Source: an alpha proteobacterium AAP38 (GTDB lineage: Bacteria; Pseudomonadota; Alphaproteobacteria; Azospirillales; Azospirillaceae). From it: a stretch of 64,000 nt of DNA. Each line of letters opens with the position of its first letter. Within the stretch, counting starts at the first letter, position 1. A program made the translations under genes and the position numbers. The stretch covers positions 242,485-306,484 of the forward strand of contig LJHR01000015.1 in the NCBI GenBank assembly GCA_001296005.1, given 5' to 3'. Below are positions 7,955 through 16,967 of this stretch, piece after piece. The notes beneath the pieces are model-generated. The model had not been told where the DNA came from. It did not search any database and saw nothing but the letters and a program-made list of their open reading frames with translations.

Positions 7955-8587
7955 TTAGCTGCGTTGCAGCAAGAAGACCGCCTGCACGCCAAGCCAGTTG
8001 GCGCGGACACTGTCGGCGGGGGCGGGAACAGCCCGGTCATCGGCACCCAGGATCAGGCTGCGTTCGATGGTAACTCCCATATCCTGGCACAAAGCGACCA
8101 TGTCAGCGATGGTGCAAAAGTGGATATTGGGCGTCTCGTACCATTCATGGCCCAGACGGTCTGTCACCGGCATCCGCCCGCGCAGCAGCAGATCGGCCCG
8201 CACCCGCCAATAGCCGAAATTGGGCACCGAGACGATGGCATGCCGTCCGATCCGCACCAGATGATCCAGCACGATGCGCGGGTGGCGCGTGGCCTGCAGG
8301 GTCTGTGACAGGATCACGTAATCGAACCCGTCGCTGGGATAATCCTTCAGGTCGGTGTCGGCGTCGCCCTGGATCACGGCCAGGCCGCGGGCGACGGAGG
8401 CGCGGACCCCGTCCATCGACAGTTCGATCCCGCGCCCATCCACCTGCTTGCGGTGAACCAGGGCGTGCAGCAGCTCGCCATCGCCGCAGCCGACATCCAG
8501 CACGCGGCTGCCGGCTTCGACCCAGTCGACAATGCTTTCCAGATCGCTGCGGATGGCGGCGGGCGGCAGAAGCGAGGTCACGGCCAT
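7955..8587 (-). CDS. metW: Methionine biosynthesis protein MetW
   Basis: A 210-residue class I SAM-methyltransferase-fold protein. The SAM-binding motif is VLDVGCGDGELL, followed by GIELSMDGV and the family-typical QTLQATRHP and SVPNFGYWRVR. MetW is co-encoded with MetX across proteobacteria and is known to support homoserine O-acetylation. The start, MAVTSLLPPAAI, lies 7 bp after the metX stop, so the two form an operon. Assignment is secure from sequence and context together. Confidence 0.95.
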   Translation of the reverse strand: MAVTSLLPPAAIRSDLESIVDWVEAGSRVLDVGCGDGELLHALVHRKQVDGRGIELSMDGVRASVARGLAVIQGDADTDLKDYPSDGFDYVILSQTLQATRHPRIVLDHLVRIGRHAIVSVPNFGYWRVRADLLLRGRMPVTDRLGHEWYETPNIHFCTIADMVALCQDMGVTIERSLILGADDRAVPAPADSVRANWLGVQAVFLLQRS

Positions 8588-8594
8588 TGGTCTG

Positions 8595-9809
8595 TTACCC
8601 CACCTTGGCGGCGATGCCGCGCCGCGCCGCGTGGCCTTCGATGAAGCCCCGCGCCACCTGATAGAATTCCGGCACATCCAGGAGGAAGGCGTCGTGGCCC
8701 TTGTCCGTCTCCACCTCGACGAAGCTGACATTGGCGGCGACGGCGTTCAGGGCATGAACCAGGGCCCGGCTTTCGCTGGTCGGGAACAGCCAGTCGCTGG
8801 AAAAGCTGATGACGCAGAACTTGACCGGCGTGCCCGTCAGCCGCCCGTCGGGTCCGGTGACGCGGAAGGCATTGGCCAGCACCCCGCCATGGTCGGCGGC
8901 CAGATCGAAATAATCCATGGCGCGGGTGATATAGAGATAGGAATTGGCATCGAACCGTTCGACAAAGCTGATGCCCTGATAGCGCAGATAGCTTTCCACC
9001 TGAAAATCGGCGTCAAAGCCGAAGGTGATCGATTTGCGATCCTGCAGGTTGCGCCCGAATTTCCGGTGCAATGCTGGTTCGGACAGGTAGGTGATGTGGG
9101 CGGCCATGCGCGCCACCGACAGGCCCTTGGTCGGCCTTGTTCCCTGGTTCAGATAATCGCCCAGGCGCCAGTCGGGGTCGGCCATGATGGCCTGACGCCC
9201 GACCTCGTGAAAGGCGATGTTCTGTGCGCTGTGGCGGGCCGCCGTGGCGATGGGCAGGCAACAATAGACCTTGTCCGGGTAGCTGACGGCCCATTGCAGC
9301 ACCTGCATCCCGCCCATCGACCCGCCGATGACACAGAACAACTGATCGATGCCCAGATGGTCGATCAGCATCTTCTGGGCCCGCACCATGTCGGCGATGG
9401 TGATGACGGGGAAATTCAGGGCCCAGGGCTTGCCTGTGGCGTCATCCGTTTCCTTCGGCCCCTCGCTGCCCAGGCAGCCGCCGATGACATTAGAACAGAT
9501 GACGAAGAAACGGTCGGTATCCACGGGCCGGCCTGGACCCACCATCAGGTCCCACCAGCCTTGCTTGCCCGTCACCGGATGCTGTTCGGCCACATACTGG
9601 TCGCCGGTCAGCGCATGGCAGACCAGCACCGCGTTGGAACGGTCTGCATTCAGCCTGCCATAGGTGCGGTAGGCCAGCCGAAAACCCGAAAGCGTGCCGC
9701 CGCCATCCAGTTCCAGCGGCTTGTCCATGCCTAGCCGGATACAGCCTGCGGGGCCGGAGTTGGCGGCTTCGCTGGGGTCCTGGCTCGTCGCGTCGATGGC
9801 CACATTCAT
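8595..9809 (-). CDS. metX: Homoserine O-acetyltransferase MetX
   Basis: This cytoplasmic alpha/beta-hydrolase transfers acetyl from acetyl-CoA to L-homoserine, the first committed step of methionine synthesis. The nucleophile elbow is [14 protein letters not shown], preceded by [16 protein letters not shown]. The C-terminal [12 protein letters not shown] and KGHDAFLLD supply the acid and histidine of the triad. The length from the chosen ATG is 404 residues; an in-frame upstream start would add 25 unconserved residues. I looked for a SAM-II riboswitch in the leader and saw none. It is transcribed with metW and divergent from chorismate mutase. Confidence 0.95.
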   Translation of the reverse strand: MNVAIDATSQDPSEAANSGPAGCIRLGMDKPLELDGGGTLSGFRLAYRTYGRLNADRSNAVLVCHALTGDQYVAEQHPVTGKQGWWDLMVGPGRPVDTDRFFVICSNVIGGCLGSEGPKETDDATGKPWALNFPVITIADMVRAQKMLIDHLGIDQLFCVIGGSMGGMQVLQWAVSYPDKVYCCLPIATAARHSAQNIAFHEVGRQAIMADPDWRLGDYLNQGTRPTKGLSVARMAAHITYLSEPALHRKFGRNLQDRKSITFGFDADFQVESYLRYQGISFVERFDANSYLYITRAMDYFDLAADHGGVLANAFRVTGPDGRLTGTPVKFCVISFSSDWLFPTSESRALVHALNAVAANVSFVEVETDKGHDAFLLDVPEFYQVARGFIEGHAARRGIAAKVG

Positions 9810-9921
9810 GGTTGCTGGCTGTCCCGTCCGGTCATGCGACCCGGTGTGGCTGGCCCTGTGGGGCCGTGCCGGGCTGGGTGACAAGAGCTATGAAGGGGGG
9901 CGGCGGGTGTCAATGTTTTCT

Positions 9922-9951
9922 TTGATTTCGGGGGGGCATCCCGCCTAATAC
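9922..9951 (+). promoter_or_regulatory. Candidate promoter of chorismate mutase
   Basis: TTGATT (9922-9927) and TAATAC (9946-9951) are separated by 18 bp, a fair sigma-70 pair 36 bp upstream of the chorismate mutase start. It was recognised by eye only. Confidence 0.35.
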
Positions 9952-9986
9952 TATCCGCCTCCCGAAGGACCTACAACCGGCCCTCC

Positions 9987-10853
9987 ATGCCCACCAAACC
10001 GACCTTGGACGACTTGCGCCGCCAGATCGATACGATCGATGCGGAAATCCATACGCTGCTCATGCGCCGTGCGCAGGTGGTGGAGGAGGTGGCAAAGGTG
10101 AAACCGCCCGGCCGTCCCCACATCCGCCCCGGTCGCGAGGCGGAGATCGTGCGCAATCTGGTGGGCCGGCACAGCGGTGCCTTCCCCGTGGAAGCCGTGG
10201 TCCGCATGTGGCGCGAGATGATCGCCGCCCTGACCCGTATCCAGGGTCCGCTGGCTGTTGCCGTCGTCTGTGCGAATGAGGCGCAGAGCCCGCTCTGGGA
10301 CAATGCGCGCGACCATTTCGGTTCCACCACGCCGACCTTCGCGGTCAATACGCCCATGGCGGCACTTCGCGCCGTCTCCGAAGGTACCGCGACCCTGGCC
10401 GTCGTCCCCTGGCCGGAGGAAGATGACAACGACCCCTGGTGGCGTTTCATCCTGTCGCCTGATCCCAAGACCCCGCGCATCATCGCCCGCCTGCCCTTCC
10501 TGCGGGTTGAGGGGCAGAGCGTGGGCCGCGAGGGCGGCGACGCCCTGGTCCTGGCCGCCGTACCGATGGAGGCCACCGGCGATGACCGCGCCCTTCTGGC
10601 CGTGGAAGTGACCCAGGATGTCAGCCGGGGCCGGTTGAAGGATGTGCTGGAAGGGGCTGGCTTCGCCACCTTGCAGCTGCGCACCCACCATCTGCCCGGT
10701 GGCGGCGGTGCGGTGCATCTGGTGGAGGTGGAAGGCTTCGTCCCCTTGGACGATCCCCGCCTGTCCGCCGTTCTGCAGCGCCTGGGCGACAGCGCCTCCA
10801 GTGTCCTGCCCATTGGCGCCTATGCCACGCCGGTGATGCTGGCGCGGGGGTAG
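9987..10853 (+). CDS. Chorismate mutase (AroQ type) with C-terminal extension
   Basis: The N-terminal 90 residues are an AroQ helical chorismate mutase: LDDLRRQIDTIDAEIHTLLM carries the substrate arginine, followed by RPGREAEIVRNLV. The remainder (about 200 residues) resembles a reduced prephenate-dehydratase/ACT region of the kind seen in alphaproteobacterial chorismate mutases of 280-290 residues. It converts chorismate to prephenate for phenylalanine and tyrosine synthesis. It is divergent from metX. In many alphaproteobacteria hisC and a prephenate dehydrogenase gene follow this gene; here an apparently gene-free stretch follows. Confidence 0.88.
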   Translation: MPTKPTLDDLRRQIDTIDAEIHTLLMRRAQVVEEVAKVKPPGRPHIRPGREAEIVRNLVGRHSGAFPVEAVVRMWREMIAALTRIQGPLAVAVVCANEAQSPLWDNARDHFGSTTPTFAVNTPMAALRAVSEGTATLAVVPWPEEDDNDPWWRFILSPDPKTPRIIARLPFLRVEGQSVGREGGDALVLAAVPMEATGDDRALLAVEVTQDVSRGRLKDVLEGAGFATLQLRTHHLPGGGGAVHLVEVEGFVPLDDPRLSAVLQRLGDSASSVLPIGAYATPVMLARG

Positions 10854-11432
10854 GGCAACAGATCCGCCGTTCCCTTGGCCACACCGGCGATCATGGCGGA
10901 TACGCCCTGATGCCTGCATCCTGAAGGTCAGCGTTCCCCTTCGTGGGTACGCCCGCTCGAACCCGTCGGGTGATCGTCGCTGTTGAGCGGGCTGGTCGGT
11001 CACAATCCTGCGGCAGGTGGGGGCTCCTGACAATCCGGGGCAGGAAAACGCTCGGCAGCGACAGTCTGCTATTGTTTGGCCCGTGCATAAGACATCGATA
11101 TCGTTTCAAGGTCGACTTGGTCAGGTGGTCTGCAAATGTCGCGACGACGCCGTTATGTTCATCGCTGGCACCTTTCTGTTGGGCCCCGGCGCCCCGTTTA
11201 AACTACTGACGTTACCCACGATAAAAGACATAGGCTTTCCGTCTTATGTCTATAGTCTTTTAGGGGGGTGGACACCCTGTTTGCTGATGCGATAGCTGTC
11301 GCGGTGAATTTCTTCGGTCACGATGCCACACACCTGAAGGTTGCTGCGGCGGTAACATTGGCGTGACTCGCCATCAGCCGCTGAAGCGCGCTCATATCCG
11401 CTGAGCGCCCCCTAAAGAGACCGAAAACAGAT
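10854..11432. other. Gene-free stretch of about 580 bp
   Basis: I see no ORF with a plausible start and codon use here. Base composition is less GC-biased than the flanks, with AT-rich patches (GTTTAAACTACTGACG, ATAAAAGACATAGGC). An inverted repeat AGACATA (11226-11232) / TATGTCT (11245-11251) is followed by CTTTTAGG. It may hold the promoter of the glycan operon starting at 11433, or the worn end of an inserted segment. Confidence 0.5.
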
Positions 11433-12947
11433 ATGGACCTCGCGGACGATCTTCTTTGCCTGCTCCGGGCGTTGCCACAGGAAACCGCTCTTTGGCGGCG
11501 GCTGGCCGGTATGGCCCGCTCTCAACCCGCAGAAGATCGCGCACGCATCGCTGAAGCCATGGCCGGGATACCGGCTGACGATAAGCGGTCGCGCTGGCTG
11601 CAATATTCAGCTTTGCTGGATATCGTCCGCGACGAGAGTTGGATGCACCGGCTAGCATCTCTGGTGGATGACGATACTCCCACCGATATCGCCATGGGTT
11701 TCGTCAACCTTGCCTATGCACATGCATTGATGGCCGCCGCCAACCATGAAGACCTGCGCGCATGGCTGGCGGTGGCTCAGACAGACCGTGTCATTGCGAT
11801 GCTGGCGGATCGGTTGAAGGGCGTTGTTCCGCATCCAATCCGTGCCGGTCAGCAGCCGCTGAAGGTGGCGCTGTACACGCCGCAGATCGTTTCGGATCGG
11901 CACGCCGCCACAAGCATGGGCTTGAGCCTGATGGCCATGCTGAGCGATCTCGGCCACGATGCACGCTTCTACTCCGCCATGGAAATGTCCATCCCGTTCC
12001 AGGACTTCTTCTTCGGTGCCAGCGAAATCCAGCGCGATCCCGGCCTTGAAGCGGACAGCCTTCGCCTGCGTCACGGTAAAGGCATGTTGCATCTAGGCAA
12101 CCGACAGCGGTCGCTGGCTTACCGGTTGTCGGCGATCGGGCAGGCCATCGATAGGTTCGGCCCGGATTTGGTTCTTTTCATCGGCTATCACTCTCCCTTG
12201 GGGAGCCGCTTGGCCGCGTGTTATCCGATGCTTGCAATGGCGACCCATGCCATGCCGCCCGCCTTGCCGGTCGATGCCTGGCTATCGGCGCAGATGGAAT
12301 GTGAAACCGCTGATGGTGCAGTACCATTTCCGTACCGGTTCTGGCCGAGCGGCAGCGGCACCGCATTCGCACGCGCGTCCTTAAGCATCCCCGACACTGC
12401 GCCCGTCATGGTGACGGCAGGTGTGCGTCTCAGACAGGAGATGCCCCCGGCTTGGTGTCGGCGCATGCTGGCTCTTCTGGACGACCACTCCACAGCCCAT
12501 TGGCTGGTTGTTGGTGCCAAAAATGACCATGCCAAACCGGATTTCCCGGCCCACCCCCGCGTCCATTTCATTCCCTACAGCAATCAACTCGCCGAGCTGC
12601 AGGCAATGGCCGACATCTATGTAAATCCGCCACGGCTGGGCGGCGGGGCGTCTGTGGCCATGGCGATGGAACGGGGATTGGCGGTTGCAGCCTTGCCCGA
12701 CGGGGATGGGGGGGACAAGCTGGGCCGGCTGGCCTTGCCATCCGAAGAAGCCTTCTTCACGACATTGGCAGAGTGGCTGCGCGACCCCGATGCCCGGCGA
12801 CGGTTCGGTGAGACCCTGCGCCAGCAATTCGCTTCCCGGCTGGATCTGTCATCTGCCGCGGCGGCCCAGGCGCTGGAGCAGGCGCTGATATTGAGTTTGC
12901 GGCGCGGGGGCGATCGATTAGCCTGCGCGGGCGGTCGGCATGAATGA
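11433..12947 (+). CDS. GT-B fold glycosyltransferase-like protein
   Basis: A 504-residue protein. Residues 1-140 are helical with no recognised motif. From about 148 (PLKVALYTPQIVSDRH) the sequence follows a GT-B glycosyltransferase: an N-lobe with PDLVLFIGYHSPLG, then a C-lobe with VHFIPYSNQLAELQAMADIY and PPRLGGGASVAMAMERGLAV, where donor-binding residues normally lie. No signal peptide is seen, so it acts in the cytoplasm. It heads a compact operon with an acyltransferase, a BKACE enzyme and a sugar-type aminotransferase, so transfer of an unusual amino sugar onto a protein or glycan is plausible. Acceptor and donor are unknown. Confidence 0.75.
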   Translation: MDLADDLLCLLRALPQETALWRRLAGMARSQPAEDRARIAEAMAGIPADDKRSRWLQYSALLDIVRDESWMHRLASLVDDDTPTDIAMGFVNLAYAHALMAAANHEDLRAWLAVAQTDRVIAMLADRLKGVVPHPIRAGQQPLKVALYTPQIVSDRHAATSMGLSLMAMLSDLGHDARFYSAMEMSIPFQDFFFGASEIQRDPGLEADSLRLRHGKGMLHLGNRQRSLAYRLSAIGQAIDRFGPDLVLFIGYHSPLGSRLAACYPMLAMATHAMPPALPVDAWLSAQMECETADGAVPFPYRFWPSGSGTAFARASLSIPDTAPVMVTAGVRLRQEMPPAWCRRMLALLDDHSTAHWLVVGAKNDHAKPDFPAHPRVHFIPYSNQLAELQAMADIYVNPPRLGGGASVAMAMERGLAVAALPDGDGGDKLGRLALPSEEAFFTTLAEWLRDPDARRRFGETLRQQFASRLDLSSAAAAQALEQALILSLRRGGDRLACAGGRHE

Positions 12948-12960
12948 AAGGAAGAAACCC

Positions 12961-13653
12961 ATGGCACCGGGATATAATCCGGGTGGTGACGACAGACCTG
13001 TTGTCATTTTTGGCAATCTGCGATCGGCCAGCCTCGCCCGCTTCTGCCTTGACCATGACAGCCCCTGCAGGGTTGTGGCCTTCACGGTTGACCGCGCCTA
13101 CATGGCCGGCACTCGCTATGACGGTCTGCCGCTGGTGCCGTTTGAGGACCTTGAGACGCATTACCCGCCGTCGGACTACCGGTTGCTGATCCCCATGGGC
13201 TACCAGCGGATCAACAGTATCCGCCGGGCCCGGTTCGAGGCGGCGCGGCAACGTGGCTATACCTTCGCCAGCTATGTTTCGAGCCGGGCCAGCACGTGGC
13301 CCGATCTGGTGATCGGGGACAATGTGCTGATCTATGAACATGCCATCATCCAGCCCTTCGCCCGCATCGGTGACAATTGCATCATCCGCAGCGGTGCCCA
13401 TATTTCCCACCATTGCACGGTGGAGAGTCACGCCTTCGTCGCCGCCGAAGTGGCGATGGGCGGCGAAAGCACGGTGGGCGAACAAGCGTTCGTCGGGGTG
13501 GGCTCCGTCGTTATTGACAATATCCGGATCGGTGCCCGTGGCTTTGTCGGTGCCGGTGCCGTCGTGACGCGCAGCACCGACGATGACGGCGTCTATGTTG
13601 GCAATCCCGCCCGCAAGCTGGACAAATCCCCCCTTCAAGTGACAGGCGGATGA
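12961..13653 (+). CDS. NeuD/PglD family sugar O/N-acyltransferase
   Basis: A left-handed beta-helix acyltransferase of 230 residues. An N-terminal PglD_N-type Rossmann segment (PVVIFGNLRSASLARF) precedes hexapeptide repeats (GDNVLIYEHAIIQPFARIGDN and onward) and ends with VYVGNPARKL, the standard finish of this family. Relatives acetylate UDP-4-amino sugars or sialic acids using acetyl-CoA. I chose the ATG at 12961 because GGAAG lies at proper distance; the ATG at 12940 would overlap the preceding gene. The next gene overlaps its stop by four bases. The DegT aminotransferase two genes on is the expected partner for making an N-acylated amino sugar. Confidence 0.88.
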   Translation: MAPGYNPGGDDRPVVIFGNLRSASLARFCLDHDSPCRVVAFTVDRAYMAGTRYDGLPLVPFEDLETHYPPSDYRLLIPMGYQRINSIRRARFEAARQRGYTFASYVSSRASTWPDLVIGDNVLIYEHAIIQPFARIGDNCIIRSGAHISHHCTVESHAFVAAEVAMGGESTVGEQAFVGVGSVVIDNIRIGARGFVGAGAVVTRSTDDDGVYVGNPARKLDKSPLQVTGG

Positions 13654-14504
13654 GTATGCGTATCGGCACCCCCCTGATCATCAATCTGGCCTGTACGGGC
13701 GTCATCCCCACACGGGCGATGAGTCCGCATGTTCCGTTGACCCATGATGAGATCCTTGCGGATGTAGCGACGGCCATCGCGCAGGGGGTGCAGATCGTGC
13801 ATCTGCATGCCCGCGACGCCGAAAGCGTCCAGACCAGTGATCCTGAACCTTATGGTCTGCTGGTCAGCGCTATCCGGGCCTTGCCTGGCGGACGCGAGCT
13901 GGTGGTGGGTGTCACCACTTCCGGCCGGTTGGAAAATGGCTTTGCCACGCGATCACGGGTGTTGGATCTGGATGGCGATGCCAAACCCGACATGGGCAGC
14001 CTGACGCTCAGTTCGCTGAATTTCGCGCAATCCGCCAGCATCAATGCCCCAGCCACAATCCGTGCCCTGGCAGCGCGCATGCTGGAACGCGGGATCAAGC
14101 CGGAATTGGAGGTGTTCGACGTGGGAATGGCCAATTTTGCCCGGGTTCTGCTGGCGGAGGGGCTGGTGAAGCCGCCTCTCTATGTCAATGTGCTATTGGG
14201 CAATATCGCGGGCGCCCAGGCCGACCTGCTGCAACTATCGGCCATTCTGGCTGCCCTGCCTCCTGACTGCATCGTCAGCGTGGCCGGCCTCGGTCGTTAC
14301 CAGCTGGCGGCCAACGGTCTTGGACTCCTGGCCGCCGATGGCGTGCGTGTGGGGCTGGAGGACAATCTCTGGATGGATCAAGGCCGCACAGTGCCAGCCT
14401 CCAATGCAACATTGGTCGACCGCATCTGCCGCCTGGCCGAGCCGCTGGAACGACCGCTGATGGCCCGCGCCGAACTACGCCATCGCCTTGGCCTGTCATC
14501 ATGA
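13650..14504 (+). CDS. BKACE family (DUF849) beta-keto acid cleavage enzyme
   Basis: A 284-residue TIM-barrel enzyme of the 3-keto-5-aminohexanoate cleavage (Kce/BKACE) family. Zn ligands are His51 and His53 in VQIVHLHARD, with the C-terminal Glu in RVGLEDNLW. The N-terminus IINLACTGVIPTR is family-typical. BKACEs condense a beta-keto acid with acetyl-CoA to give acetoacetate and a new acyl-CoA. Its place between an acyltransferase and an amino-sugar aminotransferase, overlapping both by 4 bp, is unusual, since the family usually occurs in amino-acid or carnitine catabolism. A plausible but unproven role is supplying a special acyl-CoA to the acyltransferase. Confidence 0.88.
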   Translation: MSMRIGTPLIINLACTGVIPTRAMSPHVPLTHDEILADVATAIAQGVQIVHLHARDAESVQTSDPEPYGLLVSAIRALPGGRELVVGVTTSGRLENGFATRSRVLDLDGDAKPDMGSLTLSSLNFAQSASINAPATIRALAARMLERGIKPELEVFDVGMANFARVLLAEGLVKPPLYVNVLLGNIAGAQADLLQLSAILAALPPDCIVSVAGLGRYQLAANGLGLLAADGVRVGLEDNLWMDQGRTVPASNATLVDRICRLAEPLERPLMARAELRHRLGLSS

Positions 14505-15673
14505 CCACACCTTTCCTGACGTTCGGCGCTCCCGACATCGCAGCGGATGACGTGGCCGAGGTGATGGCGGTCATGCAATCCGGTTGGCTGGGTACGGGCC
14601 CGCGTGTGGAACGGTTTGAAAAGAAGTTTGCCGCGTTCAAGGGCGTGGGCATCGATCAGGTGGCCGCCGTCAGCTCCTGTACGGCTGCCCTGCATCTCAG
14701 CCTGCTGGCTGCCGGGATTGGCCCCGGCGATGAGGTGGTGACCACGCCGTTGACCTTCTGCGCCACCGTTAACACCATTCTCCAGGTCGGCGCCCGGCCC
14801 GTCTTGGCGGATGTCGATCCGGTCAGCATGAATATCGACCCGGCAAGGATCGCCAACGCCATCACCCCACGCACACGGGCGATCCTGCCGGTTCATCTGG
14901 CTGGTCGCCCCTGCGCCATGGATGCCATCCTGGATCTGGCAACGCGGCACAGCCTGACGGTGATCGAGGATTGTGCCCATGCGGTGGAGGCGACCTATCA
15001 TGGCCGGCCCATGGGCACGCTGGGCGATTTCGGTTGTTTCAGCTTCTACGTTACCAAGAACGTGACGACGGGGGAGGGCGGGCTGGTACTGGCTCGTCAG
15101 CCGGCTGCGCGTGAACAGATCAAGGTGATGTCCCTGCACGGTATGAGCCGTGATGCCTGGGCCCGGTATTCTGACGGTGGCTATCGTCACTATCAGGTCG
15201 TGGCGCCTGGCTTCAAATACAACATGATGGACTTGCAGGCGGCCATCGGCCTTGGCCAGCTGGACCGGGTGGAAAGCGCCTGGCAACGCCGGCAGGCGCT
15301 TTGGAGCCTTTACCAGCAAGGGCTGGCCGATCTGCCCGTCATCCTGCCAGCCCCACCGGAACCCGGCACGCGGCATGGCCTTCATCTCTACACGCTGTTG
15401 ATTGATCCAGACCGTTGCGGCATCACCCGCGACGGCTTCATGGAACGCATGACCCGGTCGGGAATCGGTGTCGGCGTGCACTATCTGTCATTGACCGAAC
15501 ATCCCTATTATCAGGAACTGTTGGGCTGGCAGCCGCAGGATACGCCGGTCGCCACCCGGATCGGCCGGCAGACCATCAGCCTGCCATTGAGTCCGCGGCT
15601 TACGGAATTGGATGTGGAACGGATCATTGCCACGGTGCATGACTGCCTGGTGCACATTGATGCTCCGGGTTGA
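14501..15673 (+). CDS. DegT/DnrJ/EryC1/StrS family aminotransferase
   Basis: A 390-residue PLP-dependent sugar aminotransferase. The N-terminal SGWLGTGPRVERFEKKFA, the AVSSCTAALHLSLLAAGIGPGDEV phosphate-binding region, the IEDCAHAV aspartate and the PLP lysine in FYVTKNVTTGEGG are all present. The family transfers an amino group from glutamate to a keto-sugar nucleotide, for example in viosamine, bacillosamine or pseudaminic acid routes. The start overlaps the BKACE stop (ATGA). No sugar dehydratase or epimerase is in the window, so the keto-sugar substrate must come from elsewhere. A hairpin begins at its stop codon. Confidence 0.92.
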   Translation: MTTPFLTFGAPDIAADDVAEVMAVMQSGWLGTGPRVERFEKKFAAFKGVGIDQVAAVSSCTAALHLSLLAAGIGPGDEVVTTPLTFCATVNTILQVGARPVLADVDPVSMNIDPARIANAITPRTRAILPVHLAGRPCAMDAILDLATRHSLTVIEDCAHAVEATYHGRPMGTLGDFGCFSFYVTKNVTTGEGGLVLARQPAAREQIKVMSLHGMSRDAWARYSDGGYRHYQVVAPGFKYNMMDLQAAIGLGQLDRVESAWQRRQALWSLYQQGLADLPVILPAPPEPGTRHGLHLYTLLIDPDRCGITRDGFMERMTRSGIGVGVHYLSLTEHPYYQELLGWQPQDTPVATRIGRQTISLPLSPRLTELDVERIIATVHDCLVHIDAPG

Positions 15674-15690
15674 TCATCTTCAAGATGGTC
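15672..15690 (+). terminator. Hairpin beginning inside the degT stop codon
   Basis: GATCATCTT and AAGATGGTC form a 9-bp stem (one G-U pair) with a 1-nt centre, starting at the second base of the TGA stop. No T tract follows. It is placed like the stop-codon hairpins of the repeat copies. Confidence 0.4.
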
Positions 15691-15725
15691 CCGCGCGATC
15701 CGTCTGATATGGTTGGGAGATTTCC

Positions 15726-16964
15726 ATGTCGCAGCAATTGCTTCTGTCCGGTGGTCTGGTGTTTGACGGGCTTTCGGCCCCGCAGCCGGGGCTGGGCGTG
15801 CTGGTCAGTGACGGGCGTGTCGCCTCGGTAGCGCCGGTGGCGGATTTTGCGGGCTATGCGGGGCCGCGTCACGATACCTCTGGCGCCACCCTGATGCCCG
15901 GTCTCGTCGATGCGCATGTGCATCTGGCGCTTGAGGCGACGGGCGATGTCGTCACCACCCTGCGGCAGCGGCCCATGGGCGACCTGACCCTGCGCCTGCT
16001 GGAGAATGCCCAGGCCACGCTGGCTGGCGGCATCACGTCCATGCGCGATCTGGGCGGGGTGGAATGGCTGGAAATCTCCATCCGCGAAGCCATCCGCGCG
16101 GGCCGGCATGTCGGCCCCTCCATGCGCTGCGCCGGCAAGGCGCTGACCATTACCGGCGGGCATGGGGCCTGGATCGGCATTGAATGCGATGGCCCCAATG
16201 ACTGGCTGCGCGGGGTGCGTACCAATGTCAAACATGGGGCCGACTGTATCAAGTTGATCGCCACCGGCGGTGTTCTGACCGGTGGGGTGGACCCGCTTGC
16301 CCCGCACCCGGCAGAGGGCGAACTGGCCGCCGCCGTCACCATGGCCCATGATTTCGGGTTGAGGATCACGGCCCATGCCCAGGGTGCGCGCGGCATTGCC
16401 CGTGCCGTCGCGGCGGGGGTGGACAGTATCGAACATGGGTTCGAACTGACAGATGTGCAGATCGCCATCATGATCGACAAGGGCGTGCGGCTGGTCCCCA
16501 CCTTGTCCGCCATGATGGCCCTGCTGGAGATGAAGGACCGGCTGCCGGCCTTTGTCCGGGCCAAGGCGGAACGGTTCGGCAGCATGCATTTCGACAGTTT
16601 TCGCCGCTTTGTCGCGGCGGGCGGGGTGGTGGCGTTGGGCACTGATGCCGGCACGCCCGGTAACCGCCATGGGGAGAATGCGCAGGAGCTGCGTCACATG
16701 GTGGCGCTGGGCATGGACCCGCTGGCCGCCTTGAAGGCCGGCACCTCGGTTGCCGCCGACCTTCTGGATTTCCCCGACCGGGGTCGCATCGTGAAAGGGG
16801 CGGCGGCGGATCTGCTGCTGGTGCCCGGCAATGTTGTGGCGGATATCGACGCGGCGGCGGATGCGCAAAGGCATCTGGCGCTGTGGAAGGATGGGGTGCG
16901 TGTCACCCTGTCCCGTGCCGCGCCTGCGCAGGGCTTTACGCCTGCGTCTGCGGCCGGGTTTTAA
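15726..16964 (+). CDS. Metal-dependent amidohydrolase (imidazolonepropionase/prolidase-like)
   Basis: A 412-residue member of the amidohydrolase superfamily. The metal site is complete by inspection: LVDAHVHLALE (HxH), the carboxylated lysine region CIKLIATGG, ITAHAQG, SIEHGFEL and the catalytic aspartate in VALGTDAGTP. The small N- and C-terminal beta domains are present. The subgroup hydrolyses Xaa-Pro or N-acyl amino-acid type substrates; exact specificity is not visible. A good GGGAG ribosome-binding site precedes the ATG. It is 52 bp after degT but separated by a hairpin, so co-transcription with the glycan operon is possible, not certain. Confidence 0.9.
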   Translation: MSQQLLLSGGLVFDGLSAPQPGLGVLVSDGRVASVAPVADFAGYAGPRHDTSGATLMPGLVDAHVHLALEATGDVVTTLRQRPMGDLTLRLLENAQATLAGGITSMRDLGGVEWLEISIREAIRAGRHVGPSMRCAGKALTITGGHGAWIGIECDGPNDWLRGVRTNVKHGADCIKLIATGGVLTGGVDPLAPHPAEGELAAAVTMAHDFGLRITAHAQGARGIARAVAAGVDSIEHGFELTDVQIAIMIDKGVRLVPTLSAMMALLEMKDRLPAFVRAKAERFGSMHFDSFRRFVAAGGVVALGTDAGTPGNRHGENAQELRHMVALGMDPLAALKAGTSVAADLLDFPDRGRIVKGAAADLLLVPGNVVADIDAAADAQRHLALWKDGVRVTLSRAAPAQGFTPASAAGF

Positions 16965-16967
16965 GAT

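Noticed and set aside
8532..9734. 400-codon open frame on the plus strand
   Set aside because: It is a shadow of metX; composition is non-coding and metX has all its active-site motifs.
9810..9986. Possible SAM-II riboswitch upstream of metX
   Set aside because: SAM-II elements are common ahead of alphaproteobacterial metX, but I could not find the conserved loops or pseudoknot pairing in this leader.
11226..11251. AGACATA/TATGTCT inverted repeat as an attachment site
   Set aside because: It is short, no integrase is present and no direct repeat was found at the far end of the glycan operon.
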